This document shows, piece after piece, positions 45,914-54,776 of a DNA stretch of 64,000 nucleotides; within the stretch, counting starts at the first letter, position 1, and the number at the start of each line of letters is the position of its first letter. Where the stretch lies: positions 930,001 through 994,000 of the forward strand of contig NZ_BOSE01000001.1 of NCBI RefSeq assembly GCF_018403185.1. Direction: 5' to 3'. The position numbers and the translations under genes are program-made. The stretch is from Paenibacillus montaniterrae (GTDB lineage: Bacteria > Bacillota > Bacilli > Paenibacillales > Paenibacillaceae). Below the pieces are notes generated by a model that saw only the letters and a program-made list of their open reading frames with translations, ran no database searches and had not been told where the DNA came from.

Positions 45914-46354
45914 CTATAATCTGTAAAAATATTCAATAATGGACATTACAATCGCCACCACCGATAGTGTGGCTGAAACCCATGCAATGGCACGCGTTCC
46001 CTGGTTGTATGCATAGCCCGACAAAATTAATCCTGACAAGCCAGTCCAAAATGGCCAAACAAACAAGGCGAAAATCGAGACGACAAGTGCCAGCATGCCG
46101 GCATACCAGCTTACTGCTGCCCGCCTTCCCTCTTGATTTTCAGCGAAATCGGTCAAGCGATTGCTTTGATTGGCATGCAGCTCTTCATAGGTAAGATCTG
46201 CACCCATTTCCGTATTAACGCCGCCATGCTCTAGTGGAGGCAGCGGCTCATGCTGCAGCACTGCTGCATCATCACGAGGAAGCTGCTTGTGTCTCATGAC
46301 AGGCGTTTGCCTGTACTTCTTATTGCCTCGCGAAAAACGGTTGCCTTTGCCCAT
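45914..46354 (-). CDS. Membrane protein with polar N-terminus, unknown
   Basis: A 146-residue protein. The first 75 residues are polar and basic at the start (MGKGNRFSRGNKKYR), then three hydrophobic helices (about 82-99, 101-116 and 120-142). GGAGGAAT precedes the ATG. It follows the DUF1540 gene by three bases and ends at a terminator, so the two form a unit. I do not recognise the family. Confidence 0.75.
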   Translation of the reverse strand: MGKGNRFSRGNKKYRQTPVMRHKQLPRDDAAVLQHEPLPPLEHGGVNTEMGADLTYEELHANQSNRLTDFAENQEGRRAAVSWYAGMLALVVSIFALFVWPFWTGLSGLILSGYAYNQGTRAIAWVSATLSVVAIVMSIIEYFYRL

Positions 46355-46357
46355 TGT

Positions 46358-46570
46358 CTATTCCTCCTTGGGAATAAAGGTTAGGCAGCAGGTTTCTGCA
46401 GATTTTTTAGCAACATCTTTGTGCTGTTGATCAAGGTCAGACGAAAATTCCGAATTATAATGCTTATTGGCATGCGCATCAATTTCAATTAAAATTTTTG
46501 CTGCTGCGCATTGGTTGTTTTCTGCCCAGTATTGACAGTTCGACACAGTACAAGCTACGCCTTCTGGCAT
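46358..46570 (-). CDS. DUF1540 Cys-containing small protein
   Basis: A 70-residue protein with four or more cysteines spaced as in DUF1540: CTVSNCQYWAENNQCAAAKI near the N-terminus and a final CC pair in ETCCLTFIP. The pattern suggests a small metal-binding unit. GGAGGTGA precedes the ATG. It is coupled to the membrane protein gene downstream. Confidence 0.85.
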   Translation of the reverse strand: MPEGVACTVSNCQYWAENNQCAAAKILIEIDAHANKHYNSEFSSDLDQQHKDVAKKSAETCCLTFIPKEE

Positions 46571-46622
46571 AAAAAATCACCTCCATCAACAGTTTCCCCT
46601 GATGACGAGGTGATCTATTCCG

Positions 46623-47123
46623 TTATTTTTTTCCCATCATGCGACGCTGCGTCATATAGTCGCTTTCATAATATGACAGCTCATCACGAAGCTCTTCATA
46701 GTACTTCGTTATGTTCATAATGATGTTTCTCGCCTCGCGCTTCGGCTTGTAACGGAAGCGGATCGCATCTTGTCCAGTATAAGCGTAACGTCCATCTTCA
46801 GAGTAGCATTCATTCTTCGGATAGAAAAATGCATTGACACAATTATGATAAACTTCATAAAGTGCGCGTTCAGCAAAATCAATATCAAAATTAGGTCGTC
46901 TTAATAATACGCCGAGCTTTTCATAAGAAACCTCAGAGAAAACAAGCAAATGACGAAGGTCAGACAAAAAGCCTTTGTAAAATTGCTCCTCTTCTTCCTT
47001 TTTCTCCTCACTAACAAGCTGTTCCAAAGATTGCGCGTTCAAAAATTGCTCCAAAATGTCAATCGCTTCTTTTAGCTTTTCACGTGTAGATTCACTTAGC
47101 GACTTCACATTAGTCGATGGCAT
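46623..47123 (-). CDS. ypuI: YpuI-family protein (DUF3907)
   Basis: A 166-residue mostly helical, acidic protein. Middle and C-terminal sequences RPNFDIDFAERALYEVYHNC and AFFYPKNECYSEDGRYAYTG fit the YpuI/DUF3907 family, whose function is unknown. The ATG giving MPSTNVKSLSES has AAAGGGGA upstream; an ATG nine codons earlier has no ribosome site. Confidence 0.82.
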   Translation of the reverse strand: MPSTNVKSLSESTREKLKEAIDILEQFLNAQSLEQLVSEEKKEEEEQFYKGFLSDLRHLLVFSEVSYEKLGVLLRRPNFDIDFAERALYEVYHNCVNAFFYPKNECYSEDGRYAYTGQDAIRFRYKPKREARNIIMNITKYYEELRDELSYYESDYMTQRRMMGKK

Positions 47124-47313
47124 GTTGGTAGATCCCCTTTCATTTTCCAAACCAAAAACTATTCATTTCTATCGTAACATAAATAATTGCAAAACGGTAC
47201 TGTTTCGCCCTGCAAACTGTATATTTTGGATGGTTTTACGAAACAGTAATTGTAGCTAATGCTAACGAAATTGTTTAGGAGAAAACAACAGCTTTTAGGA
47301 GTGATGATGGAAT

Positions 47314-49167
47314 ATGAGAAAAAAATGGCTCATCCCAATTGTAGCTGCAGCAGCTATCTTTTTAGTGCTGCAATTGTATCAATCCAACAACAAACAGGAT
47401 CAAACTCCTGAAATCGCCAAGCTTCCTCAAACCTCCATTCATGATCAGCTAAGCGCAAATTTGGAGGAAGAGCAAAAGCTAAGCATTTTGCAAAAGGATA
47501 TGAGCAATAGCGAGCTGCTCGTGCTTGGTGAAATTGAAACAGATTTAGAAAAACTGGCTTCCTACAATGATGCCAAGCAAGCAAATGATTTTATTAAACA
47601 GCTTCAAGCGGAGCATCCCCATTATGTGTATATGAAATGGGAGCATGACAAAGCGAAAATTCAGCGCGGTTCGTTCCCCAGCTCCAAAACAGAGGATTCA
47701 AAGCTCTATATGAAGGAAGCAGAAAAGCATTATGTGCCGGGTGACCGCTACAGCTCAGAGCTGTATTATGGCGATGATAATCACAGATATCGCATTCTGA
47801 GTCATGTTTTCGATGATGTCAAGGTGACAGCTGTCGTAAAGGCTTCAATTATTTCGCAAGTCGAGCAGCATCAGCGTAAAAATTTGCGATTAATACCTTA
47901 TCCAAGCGAAGGAACAATGAATATTGAATCGGTCAAGCCAAATTCAACCGTCGATACGACTGTCCAAACGGGTGAAGACAACGGCAATGCCAGCCATTAC
48001 TATGAAAATGAAGTCGTTGTCCAATTCAGCGAGAAGCTGAACGATAGTCAAATGAAGCAGCTTAAAAAGCAAATTGACTGCACTAGTGTAAAGAAAATGG
48101 ACAGCACGTATATTTTTATTTCCGGCTCGCTTTCTACAGAGGAATTGATCGCTTATTTCCGCAAAAACTGGCCAATCTCCTTTATTGAGCCCCATTACAT
48201 CTATTTAACTAATGAGGAAGCAGCAGCAGAGATCATTCCTAATGATTCTTTATATTTGCGATATCAATGGAATATGAAAAATATTCAAGCTGAAACAGGC
48301 TGGAATATAAGCAAGGGCAGTGAGGATGTTATTATTGCCATTCTCGATTCAGGCGTGCAATTAAATCATCCAGACTTGCAAAATCGTCTCATGACAGGCT
48401 TTAACGTCAATGACAGCTCTAACAATGCCAGTGATGATCTTGGCCACGGCACGCATGTAGCCGGCATTATCGGCGCTTCTGTCAATAACTATGAGGGTGT
48501 CGCTGGACTTTCCTGGTTTAACTCCTTGCTGCCGGTTAAAGTTTTGAACAGCTCTGGCGCAGGTTCAACCTACAGTGTAGCGCAAGGCATTATTTGGGCG
48601 ACTGATAATGGCGCTAAAGTTATTAATATGAGTCTGGGCAACTATGCTTCTGCTGACTTTTTGCATGAAGCGATTAAATACGCCTATGATCGAGATGTTG
48701 TGCTGATCGCAGCTACTGGCAATGACAATACCAATCGCCCTGGCTACCCGGCTGCGTACCCGGAAGTATTTGCAGTTGGAGCAACGACCAGCAGCCAGCA
48801 ACGCGCTTCGTTCTCTAATTACGGCGACTACGTTGACGTAGTAGCGCCTGGCGACTCGATAGCAAGCACCTATATCGGCGGGCAGTATGCGGCATTGTCA
48901 GGCACCTCTATGGCCTCTCCGCATGTCGCTGCTTTGGCAGGCTTGATCCGCTCGGTTAATCCAACATTGACGAATGAGCAGGTAATGGACATTATGCGTC
49001 AAACGGCAACAGATCTTGGCGACCCTGGCTACGATCAATATTTTGGCTATGGGGAAATCAATGTACAGAAAGCATTGGCTACAGCAGCAAGCTATGCAGG
49101 CACGCTGCAAACCTACCCGCAAACTGTAAAAAACAAGCTGGACCAGTTAGTAAAGCAGCAGCAGTAA
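47314..49167 (+). CDS. S8 (subtilisin-like) serine protease with membrane anchor
   Basis: A 617-residue protein with an N-terminal anchor or signal helix (residues 5-21), a long unassigned region (25-225), an inhibitor-like prodomain (about 230-298) and the S8 catalytic domain. The triad is Asp345 (AILDSGVQLNHPD), His378 (GHGTHVAG) and Ser532 (SGTSMASPH), with oxyanion Asn470. The N-terminal 200 residues are extra relative to subtilisins and may sense or anchor. AGGAG precedes the ATG by 12 bases. Confidence 0.92.
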   Translation: MRKKWLIPIVAAAAIFLVLQLYQSNNKQDQTPEIAKLPQTSIHDQLSANLEEEQKLSILQKDMSNSELLVLGEIETDLEKLASYNDAKQANDFIKQLQAEHPHYVYMKWEHDKAKIQRGSFPSSKTEDSKLYMKEAEKHYVPGDRYSSELYYGDDNHRYRILSHVFDDVKVTAVVKASIISQVEQHQRKNLRLIPYPSEGTMNIESVKPNSTVDTTVQTGEDNGNASHYYENEVVVQFSEKLNDSQMKQLKKQIDCTSVKKMDSTYIFISGSLSTEELIAYFRKNWPISFIEPHYIYLTNEEAAAEIIPNDSLYLRYQWNMKNIQAETGWNISKGSEDVIIAILDSGVQLNHPDLQNRLMTGFNVNDSSNNASDDLGHGTHVAGIIGASVNNYEGVAGLSWFNSLLPVKVLNSSGAGSTYSVAQGIIWATDNGAKVINMSLGNYASADFLHEAIKYAYDRDVVLIAATGNDNTNRPGYPAAYPEVFAVGATTSSQQRASFSNYGDYVDVVAPGDSIASTYIGGQYAALSGTSMASPHVAALAGLIRSVNPTLTNEQVMDIMRQTATDLGDPGYDQYFGYGEINVQKALATAASYAGTLQTYPQTVKNKLDQLVKQQQ

Positions 49168-49202
49168 AGCAAAGCGATATATAGCTTTTGCGGCATTAAA
49201 AA

Positions 49203-49248
49203 GGGCTTATTCAGATTATTAGTGACAACTGACGATCTGAATAAGCCC
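49203..49248. terminator. Bidirectional terminator between the S8 protease and yitT-like genes
   Basis: GGGCTTATTCAGAT and ATCTGAATAAGCCC form a 14-bp perfect stem. A-rich and T-rich flanks suit both convergent genes. Confidence 0.88.
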
Positions 49249-49272
49249 TCTTCTTCTTTGTACGGTTGCTCC

Positions 49273-50142
49273 TTAGTGAATATCGTGCTTCTTAAAGTTA
49301 CCGCCTTTTACCTCTGCCGCTTCGTATACCGCAATAAATGCATCAGGATCAATTTCACGTATAATCTCTTTCATTTTCCGTTCTTCCAAACGGTTGATGA
49401 CGCAAGTAATTTCTTTGAAAAACTCGTTCGTATAGCCGCCTTGCACGGTGTTGTACGTCGCACCGCGGCCAAGTCGGTCACGAATCGCTTCCACCATCAC
49501 TTCAGGATGCTTCGTAATAATTTTGAACGTTTTAGCTCCGCTCAAGCCTTCCTCAACGATATGTATCACTTTTGAAGCGATAAAGTAGGCGATCCCTGAT
49601 AGAATAGCGCCTTTCAAGCCGAATACGCTTGAAACGACGATAAAGACAAAAATGTTCAGGAATAAGATCAGGTCGCTTGTACCGAACGGCAGCTTGCGTG
49701 AAAGCAGCACGGCCAACATATCAATTCCGTCCAGCGCGCCTCCGTTGCGCAGAGCAAGACCCATTCCAAACCCGATTATAATACCTCCAACTACTGTAAC
49801 CAGCAGCGTATCGCCTTCAACAATCGGCTTCATATGATGCATGAAAAATGTGCTGATCGCCAGGGAAGCAATGCCCAGCACGGAATAAATGGCAAAGCTT
49901 TTTCCGATTTGCTTATATCCTAAATATACGAACGGTATATTGAGAATCGGGATTAATAGCCCTAATGGCAGTCCAAATAGCTGTGAGCCTACGATGCTTA
50001 GCCCCGTCACGCCACCGTCAGAAACGTTGTTTGGAATTAATACAGCTTCAAGTCCATAGGCCGTAATAAATGCGCCTGCAATAACGAGAAGTCCTTGTAA
50101 AATTATCGACCATACTTCCGGTTTCTTATGCTCTGTCTTCAT
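49273..50142 (-). CDS. YitT family membrane protein
   Basis: A 289-residue protein with five to six hydrophobic helices (about residues 12-205, including NNVSDGGVTGLSIVGSQLFG) and a C-terminal soluble DUF2179 domain (about 210-282, ending REIDPDAFIAVYEAAEVKG). The family function is unresolved. The ATG has GAGG six bases upstream; the open frame adds four codons. Confidence 0.88.
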   Translation of the reverse strand: MKTEHKKPEVWSIILQGLLVIAGAFITAYGLEAVLIPNNVSDGGVTGLSIVGSQLFGLPLGLLIPILNIPFVYLGYKQIGKSFAIYSVLGIASLAISTFFMHHMKPIVEGDTLLVTVVGGIIIGFGMGLALRNGGALDGIDMLAVLLSRKLPFGTSDLILFLNIFVFIVVSSVFGLKGAILSGIAYFIASKVIHIVEEGLSGAKTFKIITKHPEVMVEAIRDRLGRGATYNTVQGGYTNEFFKEITCVINRLEERKMKEIIREIDPDAFIAVYEAAEVKGGNFKKHDIH

Positions 50143-50250
50143 ATAAAACCTCATTTCATAAATTTGTTTTGCCTAAAATCATACATGATTTAACATAAAA
50201 AAAATTTTAGACATCTGTTTGTCAAAAGTCAATTCCAATTTTCAGGAATA

Positions 50251-50299
50251 AAAAAAGAGCCCACGTTAGCGCATCTAGTAGAAGCGCTAACGTGGGCTC
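50251..50299 (-). terminator. Intrinsic terminator of rnpB
   Basis: A 16-bp stem (GAGCCCACGTTAGCGC and its complement) is followed on the minus strand by TTTTTTATTCC. Confidence 0.92.
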
Positions 50300-50317
50300 T
50301 CATTGTATTGCCATTGC

Positions 50318-50730
50318 TCGTGCGGAAAGCTTGCCATAAGCCGGGTTCTGTACTCTTAGTGGTTATAACGGGAACGACCCTCCCACGATGAGCGACAATC
50401 ATCTATCTAGGCTATATATTGCTACATAGCTCAAGCAACTCACCCGAACACACCTCAGGCTAAGGTTGCAGCATAAGCTGCCGTGTTCTCTCGGTTTTGC
50501 TCCAGATGGGGTTTACCAGGAACGTAGTCACCTACGCTCCTCGTGGTCTCTTACACCACGGTTCCACCCTTGCCTGTGCTGATCAATCAGCCATCGGCGG
50601 TCCATTTCTGTGGCACTATCCTTCAGCTCGCGCCGACTGGACGTTATCCAGCATCCTGCCTTGTGGAGCCCGGACTTTCCTCTCGCAGCATCATGGCTGC
50701 CAGCGATTGTCTGTCAAACTTTCCAATGCA
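50318..50730 (-). ncRNA. rnpB: RNase P RNA, class A architecture
   Basis: The catalytic RNA that matures tRNA 5' ends. On the minus strand the conserved blocks appear in order: GAGGAAAGTCCGGGCTCC, ACCGCCGATGGC, CAAGGGTGGAACCGTGG, CTGGTAAACCCCATCTGGAG, TAGATAGATGATTGTCGCTC and ACAGAACCCGGCTTATGG. GGAAAGTTTG near the 5' end pairs with CAAGCTTTCC at the 3' end (P1). These blocks match the ancestral A type rather than the B type known from B. subtilis. End points are approximate. The reading frames on the opposite strand are not genes. Confidence 0.95.
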
Positions 50731-50736
50731 AATTAC

Positions 50737-50765
50737 AGTATACCGAGTTTTTTACAAGAACTCAA
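50737..50765 (-). promoter_or_regulatory. SigA promoter of rnpB
   Basis: Minus-strand TTGAGT and TATACT with 17-base spacing, placing the start within about 10 bases of the P1 stem. Confidence 0.8.
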
Positions 50766-50805
50766 TACCTCTTTTCTGGAAAATGCGTAAATTGCCGCTC
50801 ATTCC

Positions 50806-51927
50806 TTACAAAAAGGTAAACGGCTCAGTATGCACCTGAGAGGCGATAATCTCAACCTCGACGCGCTCAGCCTTGCATTTTTCCGTCAGCCAAGCCTGAA
50901 CACCTTGAATCATAACCTTTTCGATATGATGGCCAGGGTCGATAATCGATATGCCGTCTGCCAGCGCATCCTGTGCCGTATGGAAATCTATGTCGCCCGT
51001 GATAATGACGTCCGCTCCGGCAAATTTGGCTGAACGCACATATTTCGCGCCCATGCCGCCCAATACTGCAATTTTGCTAATCTTTTGCTCCAGCTTGCCG
51101 ACAACGCGCAGCGCTGGCACGCTGTAAGTCCGCTTGAGCCTTTCTGCCAGCTCGCCCAGCGTAGTTGGCTCAAGCAGCCTGCCCACTCTTCCAAGGCCGT
51201 ACGCTTGACCCTGCTGCTGCAAAGGCAGCAAATCATAGGCAACCTCCTCATAAGGATGAGCCTTTATAACGCTGCTTACTACCTTGCGCTGCAAGCTGGC
51301 AGGAACAATGCATTCAAAGCGGATCTCAGGCTCGCGATGCAGCTTGTGTTGCTCGCCTACATACGGATTCGTTCCATCCTCGGCCATAAAGGTGCCTGTG
51401 CCGCTGCTCTGAAAGCTGCAATGACTGTAATTGCCAATATGTCCGGCTCCTGCGCGCCACGCGGCCTGCTCGACAGCTGCTATAGCCGATTGCGGGACAT
51501 AGACGACCAGCTTGCTTAGTTGATCAACATAGACCGTTTCCAGCAGCTTGCGTCCCTCCTTCTCCATGCCTGCCAAATCAGCCAGCAAATCATTTACGCC
51601 GCCAACTGCAACATCAAGATTAGTGTGGGAAATATAAACTGCGATATCATGCTTGATCAGCTGCTCATAAAGTCTGCCGGCTGGTGTTGACGTGTCAATG
51701 CTGCCAAGCGGACGAAAGATGATTGCATGATGGGCAATAATAAGATCGATCTGCTGCTCGATTGCCTCCTGCACAACCTCATCCGTAACATCGAGCGTCA
51801 CGAGCACTCGCTTCACTTGCTTGTTCAGCGTTCCTAGCTGCAGGCCGATGCGATCATGCTCAACCGCGAAATATTTTGGCGCGAGCTGCTCCATATATTG
51901 AATTAAAGTTTGACCGTGTATAGCCAT
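50806..51927 (-). CDS. Nif3-like dinuclear metal center protein (YqfO type)
   Basis: A 373-residue member of the Nif3/YqfO family, which forms hexamers with a two-metal site. Metal ligands are seen in IIAHHAIIFRPLGSID (His-His), SHTNLDVAVGGVND and, at the C-terminus, DIDFHTAQDALADGISIIDPGHHIEK. The middle third (about 140-245) is the PII-like insertion found in the long form. Cellular function unclear. AAGGAGG precedes the ATG, and the gene overlaps trmK by 25 bases. Confidence 0.92.
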   Translation of the reverse strand: MAIHGQTLIQYMEQLAPKYFAVEHDRIGLQLGTLNKQVKRVLVTLDVTDEVVQEAIEQQIDLIIAHHAIIFRPLGSIDTSTPAGRLYEQLIKHDIAVYISHTNLDVAVGGVNDLLADLAGMEKEGRKLLETVYVDQLSKLVVYVPQSAIAAVEQAAWRAGAGHIGNYSHCSFQSSGTGTFMAEDGTNPYVGEQHKLHREPEIRFECIVPASLQRKVVSSVIKAHPYEEVAYDLLPLQQQGQAYGLGRVGRLLEPTTLGELAERLKRTYSVPALRVVGKLEQKISKIAVLGGMGAKYVRSAKFAGADVIITGDIDFHTAQDALADGISIIDPGHHIEKVMIQGVQAWLTEKCKAERVEVEIIASQVHTEPFTFL

Positions 51928-52670
51928 TCCAGTACCTCCTTGATCAGCTTTTGATCCTGCTTGACGGATGCGAGCTTGAACCTGGCGCTCTCCTGCTCGG
52001 ATTGCGTTAAAGAAGCTGCAATATAGTCCAGCTTCTCCAGCTCAGCCAGCCATTTGCGCTTAAGCTCAGGATCTTTCTTCTGTAATAAATAAGGGCCCAT
52101 TCGCAGCAAAATCGCGCGATTAATCGGCTCTGCAAAAGGCAGCCCCTCTCCCTTGTATAGCTTATCGTTTTGCTGCTTTGCTTGCTTGCTGCTTACAGCA
52201 TGCAGCACCTCGTATATTTTTCCATCCTCTTCAACGATTGACTCATCCTGGAGCAGCCAGTCATGCTCCAGCAGCCAAATCCTAACGGCATCCTCGCCAA
52301 TATTAGGCTGCAGGATAAGTTCCTTTACTCCTTCTAGCTTGCCCTGCTGATGGCCAGCCTCTAATATCGCACAGATTAAAGCGCCACCCATTCCACAAAT
52401 CGTTATCGTATCTGCTTCTAAAGCTTCGATGACTTCAAGCCCATTGCCGCGGCGAACGTCGATGCTTGCTGACAGCCCGGCATTAGTGACCTGCTGACAG
52501 GCTGCCTGCCAGGGCCCTTTGTTCAGCTCTCCCGCAACCGCGAGCGGCACCTTGCCGCTTTGTACAGCGTATACGGGCAGCAGCGCGTGATCCGAGCCAA
52601 TATCGGCCAGTCGATGTCCAGTTGTTATGTAGTCTGCTACGGTTTGAAGCCGTTTTGAAAGCTGAATCAT
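51903..52670 (-). CDS. trmK: tRNA (adenine22-N1)-methyltransferase TrmK
   Basis: SAM-dependent methyltransferase that methylates A22 of certain tRNAs. The 255-residue protein has the SAM motif RLADIGSDHALLPVYAVQSG, the NADIGS-like start, TITICGMGGALICAIL and LILQPNIGEDAVRIWL, then a C-terminal coiled coil. The ATG overlaps the upstream stop (TAATG). Position beside the nif3-like gene and downstream of sigA matches B. subtilis yqfN-yqfO. Confidence 0.93.
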   Translation of the reverse strand: MIQLSKRLQTVADYITTGHRLADIGSDHALLPVYAVQSGKVPLAVAGELNKGPWQAACQQVTNAGLSASIDVRRGNGLEVIEALEADTITICGMGGALICAILEAGHQQGKLEGVKELILQPNIGEDAVRIWLLEHDWLLQDESIVEEDGKIYEVLHAVSSKQAKQQNDKLYKGEGLPFAEPINRAILLRMGPYLLQKKDPELKRKWLAELEKLDYIAASLTQSEQESARFKLASVKQDQKLIKEVLEWLYTVKL

Positions 52671-53512
52671 TATATTACCCACACCATCCATTGTTTTCTC
52701 AATACAAATAATAATAAGCTGCCTATGATAACTTTGCTAATAAGCTGGAGCTGCAAGTAGCCCATTTCGCCAATAAATACGAGCTGGAAAATTTCCGGCA
52801 TAAACCATGTCGCGATGCCAATTACAAACAGTACGGCAGATGACGGCTTGAACCAGCGATGAATAAACCAGCTAATCCAAAAGAACAGGATCGACAGCGG
52901 AATCCAGTACAGCTGAATCTCATACCATTGCTGGCCGCTCGTCAGCTCATGCAGCAGCATCGCGTAAGCGAGCAAAAAAGCAAGCCAGCCGCAAATATGC
53001 AGCATGCTCAAATGGCTCTTCATGCCATAAACGATCCAGAACAAGGAACAGACTGCTATTAATGCAAAGGTCCAATACCAATCGCTGAGCTGATGCTGGG
53101 AAATCAAATATAATCCGCCGCACAGCAGCAATAAGTGCCCGAGGAAAATTGCTAAAAAACCAAATGGAGCATGCTGCTTGCGAATTTTTTCTCCAAACCA
53201 GAGCAAGGCAAATGTGCCAAGCAATATGATGGAAATTTGCAATGCGGGATGAAAAACGCTAAAATAAAGCACAATAAATGAAATTAACGTAAAAAGACCA
53301 ATCGTATAAAACCATTGTTTGCCTGTTGCTTTGGAAACAGCCATAATTGCTTTGCCAACAAGATGCTTGGGCTGCTCCTCTTCGGACTTAGGTGCTAGAA
53401 CTGGATCGGCATATAAATTTAGCAGAAAATCGCAATAATGATCAGGCAGCAGCTTGGATCTTCTCCAGTGCTCAATTTCGCGAACGATGATCGTTCTACG
53501 CTCTGCTTTCAT
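52670..53512 (-). CDS. Polytopic membrane protein, unknown
   Basis: A 280-residue protein with a polar N-terminal region of about 65 residues (TIIVREIEHWRRSKLLPDHY) followed by about eight hydrophobic helices. It lies between sigA and trmK and is translationally coupled to trmK. The N-terminal region resembles the short soluble domain of other bacterial membrane proteins of unknown function, but I cannot name the family. Confidence 0.75.
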   Translation of the reverse strand: MKAERRTIIVREIEHWRRSKLLPDHYCDFLLNLYADPVLAPKSEEEQPKHLVGKAIMAVSKATGKQWFYTIGLFTLISFIVLYFSVFHPALQISIILLGTFALLWFGEKIRKQHAPFGFLAIFLGHLLLLCGGLYLISQHQLSDWYWTFALIAVCSLFWIVYGMKSHLSMLHICGWLAFLLAYAMLLHELTSGQQWYEIQLYWIPLSILFFWISWFIHRWFKPSSAVLFVIGIATWFMPEIFQLVFIGEMGYLQLQLISKVIIGSLLLFVLRKQWMVWVI

Positions 53513-53572
53513 AGACCTATTCCTTTCTATTAAGAATGTTCATGCAAGTAAGAATGATCACGCAAGCTTATT

Positions 53573-53607
53573 GAAAAAATGACCTTACTGCAATGCAGAA
53601 AGGTCAT
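53573..53607 (-). terminator. Intrinsic terminator after sigA
   Basis: ATGACCTT and AAGGTCAT form the stem; on the minus strand TTTTTT follows. It lies about 14 bases past the sigA stop. Confidence 0.88.
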
Positions 53608-53620
53608 CGATTCGTACTAA

Positions 53621-54751
53621 CTATTCAAGGAAATCTTTAAGTCGTTTGCTTCTGCTCGGATGACGAAGCTTTCTTAATGCCTTCGCTTCGATTTGACGAA
53701 TACGCTCGCGAGTAACACCGAACACCTTGCCAACTTCCTCAAGGGTACGCGTACGGCCATCATCTAAGCCAAAACGCAAGCGCAGCACGTTTTCTTCACG
53801 CTCTGTCAGTGTATCCAGCACATCCTCCAATTGCTCCTTCAACAGCTCGTATGCCGCAGCGTCTGCAGGCGCAAGCGCTTCTTGATCCTCGATAAAATCA
53901 CCAAGATGCGAATCATCCTCTTCACCGATTGGCGTTTCCAAGGATACCGGCTCTTGTGCAATTTTCATAATCTCGCGAACCTTTTCTGTGCTTAGCTCCA
54001 TCTCTGCAGCAATTTCCTCTGGCGTCGGTTCACGTCCAAGCTCTTGAAGCAGCTGACGAGATACACGAATCAGCTTGTTGATCGTTTCAACCATATGAAC
54101 CGGGATACGAATCGTACGCGCTTGATCGGCAATTGCGCGCGTAATCGCTTGACGAATCCACCAAGTCGCATACGTACTAAACTTGAAGCCTTTTTGATAA
54201 TCGAACTTCTCAACAGCCTTCAGCAAACCCATATTGCCTTCTTGAATAAGATCGAGAAACAGCATGCCGCGCCCCACATAACGCTTGGCGATGCTTACAA
54301 CGAGACGCAGGTTCGCCTCGGCAAGCCGTTTTTTCGCTTCCTCGTCGCCATTTTCTATACGAATAGCCAGTTCAATTTCATCCTCAGAGGATAACAAAGG
54401 AACACGCCCGATTTCTTTCAAATACATACGAACAGGATCATTAATTTTGATGCCTGGAGGTAATGCCAAATCGTCATCAAAATTAAAATCATCCCCATCC
54501 CGCTCCTGATCATCTCCTGTAGGCGAAAGTGGATGGTCATCGTCGCTTTCGTTCAGTACCTCAATGCCCAGGTCATCAAGCTGCTCGAAAAACTCATCGA
54601 TTTGTTCAGGATCTTGATCAAATGGAGACAGCTTCTCCATAATTTCCTTATAAGTAAGAGAAGCTCTCTTCTTCCCTTGCTCAATCAATTGATCCTTCGC
54701 AAGATCCAACTTTTGCTCAGTATCTAATTCAGTATGCTGATCATTCGCCAT
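53621..54751 (-). CDS. sigA: Primary sigma factor RpoD/SigA
   Basis: Vegetative sigma factor. The 376-residue length fits Gram-positive SigA. An N-terminal region 1.1 is followed by region 1.2 ([20 protein letters not shown]), region 2 with RPO-core and -10 contacts ([20 protein letters not shown], then [16 protein letters not shown]), region 3 and region 4 ([20 protein letters not shown]). It follows dnaG by 25 bases, the classic macromolecular-synthesis arrangement. Confidence 0.98.
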   Translation of the reverse strand: MANDQHTELDTEQKLDLAKDQLIEQGKKRASLTYKEIMEKLSPFDQDPEQIDEFFEQLDDLGIEVLNESDDDHPLSPTGDDQERDGDDFNFDDDLALPPGIKINDPVRMYLKEIGRVPLLSSEDEIELAIRIENGDEEAKKRLAEANLRLVVSIAKRYVGRGMLFLDLIQEGNMGLLKAVEKFDYQKGFKFSTYATWWIRQAITRAIADQARTIRIPVHMVETINKLIRVSRQLLQELGREPTPEEIAAEMELSTEKVREIMKIAQEPVSLETPIGEEDDSHLGDFIEDQEALAPADAAAYELLKEQLEDVLDTLTEREENVLRLRFGLDDGRTRTLEEVGKVFGVTRERIRQIEAKALRKLRHPSRSKRLKDFLE

Positions 54752-54776
54752 TTTGCGACTCCCTCCTCCCTAGACT

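Noticed and set aside
50497..50839. Plus-strand frames of 69-98 codons near 50.6 kb
   Set aside because: They are the complement of RNase P RNA and have no coding features.
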